Of a stretch of DNA of 64,000 nucleotides, positions 1-11,365 are shown piece after piece. The stretch is taken from the NCBI GenBank assembly GCA_033980235.1, contig CM067075.1:6516668-6580667 (forward strand), written 5' to 3'. The translations under genes were made by a program, and so were the position numbers. The DNA comes from Diadema setosum. Lineage: Eukaryota; Echinodermata; Echinoidea; Diadematoida; Diadematidae. Numbering within the stretch: the stretch's first letter is position 1; each line of letters opens with the position of its first letter. The notes below the pieces were generated by a model that saw only the letters and a list, made by a program, of their open reading frames with translations, was not told the DNA's origin and searched no databases.

Positions 1-2
1 TC

Positions 3-1862
3 GGTATCCGAGAAGCATCGGGAGAGACAAGTGATCAAAGCTTTATCACCTCCCTACTAACCACTACCAGATTACCCGAAGATTTTTCCCCGCATACCGC
101 GATTTACACACGTAAGTCGCCTTTACCTTCAACAGAGAATTTCCTTTCCTCTGGTACTAAAGGGGGACAAGCCACAACTTTAGAAGAGTCTAAATACGTC
201 ACAATAGAAACAATTGGAAGTAGCACACTGAGCAGCGTTGATTCCATTGCAACAATTGCGACGAAAAAAACGGATTCAGATGTGCCTGAACAAACAGCGG
301 GAACTACACTGACAACGGATTTTGGTGTTACAAACACACAAGGAAAGGGTGTGAGTGTATCTGAAGCCAATGAAAGAACTGCCCCAACAACCGTTGGCAA
401 CACAGAACAACAAGAAGCGGATTTGAATGTATCTGAACCCATCACACCAATTGCATCAACGTTTGTCGGCAGCACAGATGTAAAACAGCAAACGGCAAGT
501 GTTCATGGTCTTACCAGCCCAGGAACAACGCAGATGCATCCAGATGATCCATCGCTCCTGGCTAGTTCTGATCTGAAGGACCCCGAGGACCAAACTCCGC
601 CATCAACTCCCTCTTCCGGTGCCAATCAGACTAACGCTTTAACAGTCCCGGCATCGAGTGAATTGCCGACAACAGGGTCAAAGACAATAGCTACGGTTGT
701 CGGTGTGTGCTTTGGCGCTGCATTTATTACGTTAGCTCTTGTTTTCATTGTGCTCATATTGCATCGTCGACGGAAGCGGCGGAAGCAATGTTACATTAAT
801 CGAAGCGAACCCGGTTTAGACCTGACATCAAGGAGAGTTTCGATCACGGACAACGTCTATTCGAAGTGTGTCTTCAATGCTGATGGAGACGTCAAGCCCA
901 TGAAGCAAACATTCCGGCCCATGATGGAGGGTCAGGGTCATTCCTGTGACGCTGATAATTCCGTCGGAGATTCGCTACAGGACGGCTCACATTATGACTA
1001 CGTTAAACTTAGAAAGTTCAGACCCTCTGACGATATGCCTCTGTCCTCCTTCCCACCTTTGATGTCTTCACCGACCACTCAAACGGAGCAGGTCGCTTTG
1101 GATGGGGTTGACTCTAGCCATGGTAACATTCCACTAGAGTCTCTCCAGATGTGTGCAATTGAAGATGACTTTAGGGCAAAGTTTAATCCTGTAAATGTTG
1201 GCTCTCTAAACACAAGATCAACGGGTCAGTTGTCTAAAGACGAGTCACCCTACGCTAACGTAAGGGTCGATAAGACGATACCTTCCACAACCTTGAATCT
1301 ACCCTCCTTCCAGGACGCATCAAGTTGTAGCCACTTCTCCACCAGCAAGAAGGAAGCTGGATCTCTAAGTGAAAAGCCCATGGGTCAGTCGTCAGGAAAC
1401 GAGTCAATATACGTTAACGTAAGGAGTGGGAAGAGGATGCCTCCCACTAACTTGCCTCTAGACTTCTCCCCAGATCCAAGTTGTAGCCACTACTCCAACT
1501 ATGTGAGGAAAGTTTGTTCTGAAATGGCGTTGAAAGTTCGTCATACGGGAGACGGCTCGCCAGGTGATTCAGTCCAGGAAGGCAATCCATGCTACGATTA
1601 CGTAACCAGAAACAAGCCAAGACCTTCAAACAACTCGCCTCTGACCGCCTTCCAGTCTTTGAAGAGTCCGGCCGACCTAAAGAACTTAACGGAAAGTGCA
1701 TCTCACGAGAGCAAGGGTTACTCGGGCAGACGAGGTCCGTCGGAGGACGGTTCCTCGCGGGTCAAACAGAAATCGGGGAATGCAGTTGACCACGCAGAAG
1801 AGCAAATATATGTGAACACGAGTAGCATCAATAAGGGTTGGCGTAAACCTTCAAAGTTTTGA
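3..1862 (+). CDS. Single-pass membrane protein with mucin-like ectodomain and tyrosine-motif tail (3' part of gene)
   Basis: The frame is open from position 3 to the TGA at 1860-1862 (619 codons), so this is probably the last coding exon of a gene that begins upstream. The first ~225 residues are rich in Ser, Thr and Pro with no folded domain visible, as in an O-glycosylated stalk. A hydrophobic segment of about 24 residues (around 696-761) is followed by HRRRKRRK, the expected stop-transfer charge for a type I protein. The ~365-residue tail holds YDYV (twice), YANV, YVNV, YVNT and NVYSKC; the YxN motifs resemble Grb2-type SH2 ligands. Two tail modules are duplicated: GDSLQDG...YDYV with GDSVQEG...YDYV, and GQLSKDESPYANV with GQSSGNESIYVNV. 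I do not recognise the family. A phospho-tyrosine scaffold or adhesion receptor is an inference. Confidence 0.75.
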   Translation, partial: GIREASGETSDQSFITSLLTTTRLPEDFSPHTAIYTRKSPLPSTENFLSSGTKGGQATTLEESKYVTIETIGSSTLSSVDSIATIATKKTDSDVPEQTAGTTLTTDFGVTNTQGKGVSVSEANERTAPTTVGNTEQQEADLNVSEPITPIASTFVGSTDVKQQTASVHGLTSPGTTQMHPDDPSLLASSDLKDPEDQTPPSTPSSGANQTNALTVPASSELPTTGSKTIATVVGVCFGAAFITLALVFIVLILHRRRKRRKQCYINRSEPGLDLTSRRVSITDNVYSKCVFNADGDVKPMKQTFRPMMEGQGHSCDADNSVGDSLQDGSHYDYVKLRKFRPSDDMPLSSFPPLMSSPTTQTEQVALDGVDSSHGNIPLESLQMCAIEDDFRAKFNPVNVGSLNTRSTGQLSKDESPYANVRVDKTIPSTTLNLPSFQDASSCSHFSTSKKEAGSLSEKPMGQSSGNESIYVNVRSGKRMPPTNLPLDFSPDPSCSHYSNYVRKVCSEMALKVRHTGDGSPGDSVQEGNPCYDYVTRNKPRPSNNSPLTAFQSLKSPADLKNLTESASHESKGYSGRRGPSEDGSSRVKQKSGNAVDHAEEQIYVNTSSINKGWRKPSKF

Positions 1863-4800
1863 GAGCGGCTTTAATATTTAGACGATGATGCTGGCAGCGC
1901 CGTGTGCTGGCCTGCAAGCAGTCTCTGTAAATTGGTCTACATGAACAAGAATACATGATGGTCGTACTGTATTTCTTCAAGTTTGAGATGTAGTCTAGTC
2001 AACTGTAGTAACCATCATTCTTCCTGTCAAAAATATGAAATTATGATAATGATGATAGCAATGATACTAATAATTCAATTTTATAAAGCGCATAACATTT
2101 AACAAAATTCTCTATGCGCTTGACATAACATATGAAATATAGATCGTGGCATAACATGTATACAATTATCAATACTTGAATAGATATTTCATAGCTGATA
2201 TTTATCGTCGTAGTTGTCATGATAATTATGATGTCAGTGAAACTCGTTGTTTTTGTTTTCCTGAACACGTAAGCAAGTATGCAATACTTTTCTGAAGTTT
2301 GTGTGCTTTACTATTCTATTGTCCGTTGCCAATGTTGCCCTGTATATTCGGTAGAAATGAAGTGTCATTATAACCTTAATTTTATAAAGCATATGGTCTA
2401 GATGGTAAGCAATACCAGCTTCCTTTACTCCGTTAACTTACTCGAATTTCCGTCTTTTCTAGCACAAGGCATTGGAAACGACTTTTCTGCTAAGACAAAT
2501 CTTGAATACACAGATTCATAAAAAATAAAGATTTCTTTCTGATGCGGCAAACACAAGAAATATTAGCTGTGTCTCAACCGAAAGGAACCAGGGAGTTTGG
2601 AGAGTGTGTACAAAACCATAAAGGACTTTTTTTTTTGTTCCAATCGACACCCATAGCAAACACACACAAAAAAAGGTTAATGGACAATTAGTGCAGCATG
2701 AATCTATTATAGGACACGTGATGTACATACATACATACATACATACATACATACATCCGTATACTTGTTACGCGATGAAAGAGTTACGCATGTTCAACGT
2801 ATTTTGTTAAGACTTTGAAGTGAGTAAAAAAGTAGCAAGTTGTACTAGATTAAGACTATGAACACTGGTTCATTGCACTCGTTTCTTCTATGTGGTTGTT
2901 TATCGCTGAATTCTCTTTGATAGCGATGTCAGTCATTTACTTGTTGAAAGTATCAAAAGACGTAATGAAATGATTTCAAAGACCCTACCACATAAAGATT
3001 TGTTGTCGTAAGCATGTACGCTGTAGAATTTTTCCTGTTTCACACACACTATATTTGGAAACGATGAGCGATATAGTGTTTCTGTGTTTCTTTACTCTGT
3101 ATTATCAGTATACCCTGGGAGAAAAATATGACGTCAGAGAATAAACTGTACTATGAAATTGACTCATCTCCATCAGCATATTACGGGAGAAGACTGGGTT
3201 AATGGAAAAAAAGTAATAATAAAAACTAACGTGACACACCTCAATTACGAGAAAAACAAAAATCGAATGAGCATCGAATATTAGATATCGGATGATTATT
3301 GAAGATGTATGCAAGAAGGATTTACTTCCTTGTTTTGCAATCCCAGCTTGTAAACAAAGTGATGTGGGAAAAGCGATTAGTGGGTCACTCCGTGTCTTTC
3401 CAAAGTCCAAAATCTTGAAGCATCAACGATGAACAAGACAAGACAAGACAAGACAAGACAAGAAAAGACAAGCTTGCTGTTGTGTTTGCATTTCTCGCTT
3501 CCTTCGGTACCCACCATTACCCTGTCATTAACCATTTTATGTATGGTCACTATATTCATTCAATCGTGTGGTACTTTTTGCTTAAAATCAATGCATCTCC
3601 GCGGAAAAAAAACAACAACAACAACCCGAGATGAATGAACTCTGGACTGAAACAACAATTCAAATAATACGACTACAGTAAGAACATCCACATCCACACC
3701 TTTGTAGAAAATAAAAGATTTGGTTTCAGTACATTTTCTATTCTGAAGACACGTCAGTAGATGAGTGTTTCGGGAAAACAAAAACATGAACATGAAATAC
3801 TAAAGTTCTTTTTTTTGTGTGTGTGAACACAAGAAACTGACCTACGAGTTTCATTGTGAATTTTCAGGAGGCGTGTTAGGGCTGATCATAGATATGGCTT
3901 ATGAGAATTCAATCATCTCGTGATATTCCGCTCCTGGTGAATTGTAAACTAGTTTAAATCTTTTGCCTTCAAAGCCGAAATATACGCGAGGAAACGAAAC
4001 AAAACACATGTACCATAACACAGCAAGATAGATTCCGAAGAAGTGAATAATATGTAAATAAAATCATACGTAGCTGTAATATATGTACCGGTACATACAA
4101 AAAGACGTTTGAATGGGTAGCATAGACTTATCGCATTATTATTTTTTCAATAGAATATGACATAAAACGCGTTATTATCAAAGCTGTTATTATGATGGTA
4201 AAGGTGTTTTGAGTACGTCTCGATAATGTTTGATAGTTTCTTGTTTTGTTACGTAATATTCGCTGTAATATCATAACTTGTCACATAATCATACTCTGTA
4301 ATGTTTGCGATAGCGAAGTATCTCAGTGGAATCTTGGATATGTAGATGATTGTATCATAATGAATTGTGAATTTATCTGTCATTTCATTGCATCATCGGC
4401 ACTTTTTTTGCCACCCATGTTCAGAACATTGTATTACATCTTTTCTTCTCTTCGATATAATGACTTTTTGTTGTTGTATTTAGGCTATTATTCACAAAAC
4501 GTTTGTCAGTATACTTGTGGAATAATCTGAATCTGTATTGATATATGTAATATCAGTTGTTGTTTGTGGGTTTGTTTTTTTTTTTTTGGGGGGGGGGGGG
4601 GGAGAAAGCTGACATGTATTGGCTTGACATGGATGGGCAGTGTTGTTTGGTATATCAAAGGATTACGGGGTTGAATTATCATTATGAAATTGTATTTATA
4701 ATAATTGTGGTGTTTTATTAAAAGATGCCGGATGAGTTTGGTATTTCGTGAAATTAGATAAGGTCAAAAGTTATGATGTTGATAGATTTTATAACATCAT

Positions 4801-5250
4801 ATTGAAAAATATTATTATAAATTGGGACATGTAGGTTGAATGTTATTTGGTGTACAGTGATGATGCAGGGAAGGATATAAATGACCATATCTATGAGTTT
4901 AATAATTCTATAAAAGTGATATATGTTGATAATTTTTATATAGTTCTAAACGTTAGGTCAATGACGTTGTTATGGTGTTTGTCATTATCACATATGTATA
5001 TTAATATGAGTTAATTTCAGTCGCATTCTGCTATATGTCTGTGGCGTACCTGTGATGTATTTGATGCCTATCTTCTTGTGATATCAAATTTAAGATGACT
5101 TTCCAGTGTGCACAATAAAGTAAAGTAATATCAATACAATTGTAACACGTTTTAACGTGATGAAATGTATTGAATTAGAATTGATTGACTTTGTAACATT
5201 TGATATTGACTGTCCAGGAAACTGAATGCACTTTTGGTCTTTGTCATTGC
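1863..5250. other. Noncoding stretch: 3' UTR and intergenic DNA
   Basis: AT-rich DNA with no convincing coding signal on either strand. The start is presumably the 3' UTR of the membrane-protein gene; an AATAAA lies at 2524-2529, about 660 bp past the stop. It holds an ACAT microsatellite (about 2721-2756), an ACAAG repeat (about 3434-3472) and a T13-G15 junction (4575-4602). Confidence 0.6.
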
Positions 5251-5640
5251 TTAAAGGGATGTATATTGAGTTTTGGTTGAGAGGGGGATTCGGATTTTCA
5301 GATTTTTGTGAGATAATAAGAAACCACTCATGAAATATTACAGAGTACACTATTTTAAGATGAATTTAAAGTTTTGTTTGATGAAAATTAAAATGGCTGT
5401 AATTGGATATCCAAAAATAAAGTAAAACAAAGTGGTCCTAATAGAAGGCGGGTCGCACTTTTTATTAGGATCTTTGTTTTTGGATATCTCATCTATTTCA
5501 AAACCAATTTCAATCAAATAAACTTTGCATTCGTCTTAAAATTGTATGCTCCTTCATATTTCATAAGAAGTTTATCATTATCTTACAAAAAGTTGGAAAC
5601 CCGAAGCCCCATCAGAACCAAAACCATGCCATCCCTTTAA
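5251..5640. repeat. MITE of the TTAAAGGG-end family, copy 1
   Basis: A 390-bp element bounded by TTAAAGGGAT and its inverse ATCCCTTTAA. Its middle is also palindromic, around two AACAAAG/CTTTGTT segments and a TCCTAATA/TATTAGGA pair. It contains no ORF. The same interior, diverged, recurs at 28850-28927 plus 29284-29370 and at 30618-31034. The flanking TTAA suggests piggyBac-like target choice, which is inference. Confidence 0.75.
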
Positions 5641-5805
5641 CCCGAGTGAATCTCCTGTGGTATATGTTATGGGAATAACCAGGATAAGACTATACAGTGA
5701 ATGATATTGAAGGAAGGAAATGAAAGCATGGATCTCTATAGGGCAGCTCAATAGTTATGGTAGATCTTTTTTGAGTGGTGTTTCACCCTGTCTATAAAGG
5801 ACGAT

Positions 5806-6003
5806 AATGCATTTCCCACGCCTATCAAAATGCGGAATGAATGCATGCAATCACACTGAATTTTCATCTCGTTTCACTGTGGATGTAAAGCATAATGATG
5901 CATTTCCCACGCCTATCAAAATGCGCAATGAATGCATGCAATCACAATGAACTTTCATCTCGTTTCACTGTGGATGTCAAGCATAATGATGCATTTCCCA
6001 CGC
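5806..6003. repeat. 91-bp tandem repeat, about 2.2 copies
   Basis: The string ATTTCCCACGCC recurs at 5811, 5902 and 5993, so the period is 91 bp. The first two units match closely, with a few substitutions (for example GCGGAATG against GCGCAATG). No coding content is visible. Confidence 0.85.
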
Positions 6004-6554
6004 CGTTCAAATAATGCACCATCAGATTGTATACATGAATAGCAATGAATCACTGTAAGAGAACGCAAGTATTAAACTCGAAATGTAGTCGAAAGGTTCG
6101 AGTTAAATTCGAAATTTTGATAATTTGTAGGATGTACTAGGATAGAATATCTTAACATGTTGTAAGTTGCAGGAAAAATCACTTCAGAAAAGTTATGGAA
6201 TAATGTTTCATACAGAACATTTTTTTTTCTTTCCAACTCTGCACCGCAAGTGTTATTGCAAGATACAGATTGTCAAGTAATTCATTTTCTCTTGTATCTT
6301 TTACATGTTGTCTGAACTTTTTTTTTTCATTTTCTTGATGAGAATATCATATCTGTGCTTTCCAAATCATCTGTAGTTTCAAAACTTGAAAAAAAAAACA
6401 TGACAAAGGCGTAAGATAGCAAAACATTGGAAAAAGTAAACAGTACCAATAATTTATTGCGCTCTACCAATGTATTTTACCACTTAAGTAGGGCATTGAA
6501 AAGCCAATAAAATATTGGTTAGCATAAGAGTGTAAGTTTCATATCAGAGTACAG

Positions 6555-7975
6555 TATCAAAAAAAAAGTATAAAAAAAGGTAATCCAACTTTGGAGGGCT
6601 ACAATTTTATGAATATCAGCCGTTGAGAGCGCAACGAAGATTGTGAGGAAAGGGGAACTCGTCCTCTTTCCAATGATATCTAATATTATGTTGACAAATG
6701 TCATGCATGACTAAGCACATGAACTTAAAAGAAGACAATGACAAATTGCACTTTTTCCAAGTTTGCGTGTTATTGTGAAGGAGCAATGCATGTCTCACTG
6801 CATGGATGAGATCTGTCAATAAAAGTGGTTATGTCATCAGGCCAGCCTGCACGAATGCAGGTTCGTGTTTGAGGGTTTCTTCTAACGTTTTATGGTTCAT
6901 AACCCGCAACATGGCCACGTTGTCGATAACTTGGTACTTCCCGTAAACGCTAAACCATTATCCATTTTTCTCGCTTCATATTCAAGACATAGTTTGTCGC
7001 TGCGAGATATGTGTTTGAATATGAACAGAGAAAAATGGACTGTGTGGGGTGGCCCCTGGAGGAGTGGTCACAGTTCGTTATTCCGAAGATTCGTTATTCC
7101 GAAGGTTTTTTAGTCCAAAGGTTCGTTACTCCAAGGTCCGTTATTCCGAAGATTCGTTATTCCGAAGGTTCGTTAATCCGAAAATGTGATAAGGGTTGTT
7201 ATTCCGAAGGTTCATTAATCCGAAAATGAAATAAGGTTCGTTATTCCGAATGTTTGTTAATCAGAAAAAGAAACAAAGCTCGTTATTCCGAAGGTTCGTT
7301 ACGGACTCTATTTCATTGTCGGATCAACGAACCTTCGGAATAACGAACCCTATTTCATTTGCGGATTAACGAACCTTCGGAATAACGAACCCTTTTTCAT
7401 TTTCCGGGATTAACGAGCCTTCGGAATAACGAACCCTATTTCATTTTCGGATTAAAGAACCTTCGGAATAACGCCACAAATGTTCGGATTAACGAACCCT
7501 TTTTCATTTTCTGATTAACGAACCTCCAGATATAGGGAATTTGTGTGCTTCGGATTAACGAACCTTCGGAATAACGAACAGCACCCGTAGGAGTGACCAA
7601 ATCGAACAGATTGCCACGTTAAAGTGTATGAACCATAAAATGTTAGGAGAAACCCTAAAGACAAACCCTAAATACAAACCTGTATTTGTACAGGCTGGTA
7701 TATTTTGATAGCATCTTTCATTGACAAGTCTCCTCCATGCAGTGAGATATGATCGTTCCTGCACAATAACACGCAAACTTGGAAAAAGTGCAATTTGTGA
7801 TTGTTGTCATTTATGTGTTCTGTCATGCATGTCATTTGTCATCCTAATCAGGTATCATTGAAAAGAAGAAGAGTTTTCCTTTCCTCACAGCCTTCGTTGC
7901 GCTCTCAACAACTGCTCAATAGCTGATATTTATAAAATAATAGCCCTCAAAAGTTGGATTACCTTTTTTGATACG
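6555..7975. repeat. Foldback element with long arms and an inner array of inverted subrepeats
   Basis: Sequence at about 6555-6900 (GGTAATCCAACTTTGGAGGG... to ...TTATGGTTCAT) returns diverged and inverted at about 7620-7975. Between the arms lies a palindromic array. From 7072 to 7300, units of about 42 bp built on TTCGTTATTCCGAAGG and TTCGTTAATCCGAAAATG run forward; from about 7320 to 7590 the reverse complement of the same unit runs back. No transposase frame was seen. The left arm carries about 130 bp (6910-7040) with no partner on the right. Sea-urchin TU elements and Drosophila FB elements have this general build, but membership is not shown here. Confidence 0.75.
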
Positions 7976-7985
7976 CACTGAATAA

Positions 7986-9032
7986 AATGCTCTCGATGTC
8001 ATACATTGCGAGTGCACGCGTACACTGTACATACGTGTTTGCGTTAAAGAGTATAGTTGTCGGTTTTCCTTCCTGGTAAATCACTGCAGATCTTATCAAT
8101 AAAAGGCACAAGTTTTGTTGGAAAGTATATTGTAGCACATTTTTCTGTCGCCATTTTCTAAAAATATAGGTGAGTTTATGTATATGTTTATGTATATGTA
8201 TGGCACGAACAATGTATGTACATATACATGTACATGTACAATTATAATACAGGAACCAATCAAATCAAATCAAATCAAATCAAATCAAATCAAATCAAGT
8301 TGGTGTCAATGTTGGGCACGTACTATTCTACTACATAAACACTTTATAATACATCTCCCGTATGCAGACGGAAATGAAGATTTTGAAGTGTATGTTGAGA
8401 GCTGTGAAGACCCACTTATTTTTAATGTCCTTTGCCTGAACTGCAATGACCATCAAGGGAAATTTTATTTCTTTTGATGTCGTGACGATCCTTCAAACAG
8501 GATAGATTTAATCAAGAGGCCGATCCTTAACACTTTTGAAACCACATCTTGAAAACACAAGAGTGACGTATAGGAGACTTAGTTTCCACTTTTAATGAGG
8601 CATAAAATTATCACAATCATGTGAGATTTCGTGTGAGCATGCATGTGTTCGTGCCATCAACGCAGAGTATATCTGTATGTGTTTATATAATTATGAATAC
8701 ATGTGTGTGATTATGAATATGAGACCTTCCTACAATGTCTCTGTGTGAATTCGCTTATTGTAAGTTTGAACGTGTGTGTGTACGCTGTGTGTACGCGCGC
8801 GCGCGCTCGCATTTGTCAATATACTGCCTGCACTCCCCCCCCCCCCCCCCCTTTAAAAACGCGGCGCCGGCCTTGCGTAGTACATGAACACGATAACAAT
8901 ATGAAATTAGTCTTTTTCTTTCCTTGACTGTGATTGCAATGATCATTCCATTCCCTCAGTCGATAAATATTACTCAGAATTTTCGTCCAAATTCACATAA
9001 TCCTTGGGTTTCCCCTTTTAAGGAGAAGTCTG
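7986..9032. other. Noncoding stretch downstream of the TRPC gene
   Basis: No gene recognised. It holds a TCAAA microsatellite (about 8259-8297), a GCGC/GT-rich patch (8775-8815) and a C-run at about 8836-8851. A further C-terminal TRPC exon could lie here or in 1863-6540, but I found none with a plausible coding frame. Confidence 0.5.
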
Positions 9033-9044
9033 TCATACACTTAC

Positions 9045-9227
9045 CGGCGTCCATGTTTTAGCTTTGCGCTTGCGCAGTCCTTTCAAGGCGCGCACAGCCT
9101 TTTGCACCCAGAGACCGATCCGCGGTGTAATGTTGAACGGTGGCGGCAGCCCTCCGTCGGTCATACGCTGGTCGAACTCGAGCATTATGCGGGTCCGTGC
9201 AAAATGCCATTCCATTCGAGCTTGCTC
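9045..9227 (-). CDS. TRPC-like channel, exon 11: TRP box and post-S6 region
   Basis: This exon encodes residues 653-713 of the assembled channel. It carries EWHFAR followed by LPPPFNI, the two conserved TRPC landmarks (EWKFAR...LPPPFNI) of the TRP helix and TRP box. The acceptor is CTATAG before 9227 and the donor GTAAGT at 9044-9039; both boundaries are phase 0 and join exon 10 in frame. A basic stretch, LRKRKAK, follows. No further exon was located. If the donor is not used, the frame continues only three residues (V-S-V) to a TGA at 9035-9033, giving a 716-residue channel. A spliced C-terminal exon carrying the usual calmodulin/IP3-receptor binding region may exist but was not seen. Confidence 0.9.
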
Positions 9228-9397
9228 CTATAGAGGAATAATGACAAGGCCATTGACACAGCACATTCAATTTCCTTATACCTTTCTTTCTTTCTTTCAT
9301 TCATCATTAGATTTGCTTATTTATTTCTTAATGTTTTCATTTACATGTATTCAAATGTAATCTAATCCTAATGCATTATTCATTTACCACTTACATA

Positions 9398-9735
9398 AAC
9401 TCCTCAAAAAAGTTTGGAAATCTGAGTTTGATCAATCATTTCTCATTTTTCCTTAGAAATAACTTAGTTCTGCTTAGTACCACACAAAGATTGTTTAATT
9501 TTCTTTAAAATGATACCGTACTTGTTATGATTATCGTTTACATGGAGGTGCAGTGCTTTAATACAAATATGAGGTTAAGTCAGAAAGGCTGCGAAATGGC
9601 CCAATTTTTCACGTCCTTCGTGCAGTGTCCTCGTGATGAGTGAGTTCCCCATTGTTTCTTTGGTGTTCATTTACTGTAACATCAGCATTTTTTATGGAGT
9701 GAAACATGTATGCGTTCATCCAAACAAGTATACAA

Positions 9736-9789
<54 letters not shown>

Positions 9790-11363
9790 ATCATGACTCT
9801 AACCGTTTTATCTCAGAGAACCTCGCCACATTAATCACAACAGAGACATAAAGAAGTGAAATGGCATGGTTTTGATTTTATTGGAGTTTCATCTTTATAT
9901 TGTCTTCATTTTGTCATTATTTTGTCTTTACTTTATGTTTACTTTGTCTTCATATCGTCAATGAATATGATCGGGGCTCAGTATCTGGTGGGCGACCCAA
10001 GTGCTTGCACCACCGCCTGGCACCGTGTCCTCATGCTGTTGATTAGCTTCGTGATTCGCTGCTGAAGGAATGGCGTTCCACTTGTCAACCAGTATCTGAC
10101 GGAGTCCTGCCAGCGTCTTTGCATTTATGATCCTCTTCCCCAGCTCGGCCAAGGTGATCCCAAAGATGTTCTGTGGGGTTGAGGTCGAGGCTGTATGCAG
10201 GCCAGTCCATTCTAGTGATGCCCTCTCTCTCTCGAAAGTTGCGCACAAGTCTCGCTCTATGTGGTCTTGCGTGGTCATCTTGCAGGATTGCGTCGTCACC
10301 CATATTCCGTAGATACGAGACAGCAGTCGGCTTGGAGAATTTCGTCTCTATATCGCTGGGCGGTGAAGTTGCCGTCGATGACCACGATCTCTGTCCTTCC
10401 TGCAATGGATCCCCACACCATCACGATCCCTCCTCCGAATGGCGTGACGCGCTCGATGCAGCGATCGTCAAAAACGTTCACCCCGTCTACGCCACACCCT
10501 AGCTCGCCCATCAACTTTCCGCAGGCAGAAGCGTGACTCGTCGATTAACAATCTGCCATTCACGTCTTTTCCAGCGGAGATGATCGCGGCACCAACGAAG
10601 GCGCGCCTGCTTCTGTTGAGCAATTATGGCTGGTTTCTCGGCTGGCTTTCTTGCTCGGAGCTGGACAGTGTGGAGGCGGTTTCTTACAGTTTGATCGGAT
10701 AACCTTGTATTGTATCTTCTCAGAAAACATCGTTTGATACGCTGTGACGTTCGCCTGCGATCCTGAAGAGCAAATGCCCTGATGTAACGCTCTTGCCAAC
10801 TTGCTGCTCCGTTGTCATCTTCGGACGTCTACCCCTCGGTCTCTCCTTGACATCTCCTGTTGCTCGGAATATTGTTTCCATATGGTGATGGTGCCAGGGC
10901 TCACACCTAGTCTCTCTGCCACATCTTTTTGAAACATCCCAGCTTCAAATTGCCCTATGGCGCAGGCTTTTTGAACATTGCCTACACGTGGCATGATGTA
11001 CAACCATAAAACTTGATGAGCTATCAAAATTACCTGGCACGGCACCACTGGAAACTTGAATGTGAAGTTAAGATGTCTATTGAAATTTGCCTTCATGGCT
11101 GACTAGTTGAGAACAAACGACATAACACAAAAGAACATGTTCTCTATTTACTCTTCACGACCATTCTCATTCATACGGATCGTTCTTGTTCATTTTACAA
11201 CTTTTCAATGCAGACCTTGTCAGACACTTTTGAGTACAGCCCTATCAACTTGATAGCATAATCATAATGAGTAGGATATCATTTTAAAGAGAATTTAAAA
11301 TCTTTCCATTGACTGGAGAAATTTACAATTGAAGTCAGATTTCCAAACTTTTTTTGAGGAGTT
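9398..11363 (-). mobile_element. Tc1/mariner-family DNA transposon, inactive
   Basis: Terminal inverted repeats beginning AACTCCTCAAAAAAG (9398) end as CTTTTTTGAGGAGTT (11363), with TA on each side (9396-9397 and 11364-11365), the standard Tc1/mariner target duplication. The match extends inward to TTTGGAAATCTGA. The transposase relic inside is on the minus strand. An AC microsatellite (9739-9785) lies within it. The whole element sits in TRPC intron 10, in the same orientation as the gene. Confidence 0.9.
9978..10994 (-). pseudogene. Tc1-type transposase, frameshifted
   Basis: The N-terminal helix-turn-helix is readable from the ATG at 10994 (MPRVGNVQKACAIGQF, then DVAERLGVSPGTI). The catalytic core appears further down: QDDHARPHRA with the second Asp, and LNPTEHLWDH with the Glu, 34 residues apart, which fits the DD34E Tc1 subgroup. 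The frame must be changed several times between about 10815 and 9978, so no intact enzyme is encoded. The reading ends at a TGA at 9980-9978. Confidence 0.85.
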
Positions 11364-11365
11364 TA

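Noticed and set aside
8340..8478. Plus-strand frame reading ADGNEDFEVYVESCEDPL
   Set aside because: It looks somewhat protein-like, but no family, splice sites or repeat context could be recognised.
10173..10502. Plus-strand frames over the Tc1 element
   Set aside because: The transposase motifs are on the minus strand; these are antisense shadows.
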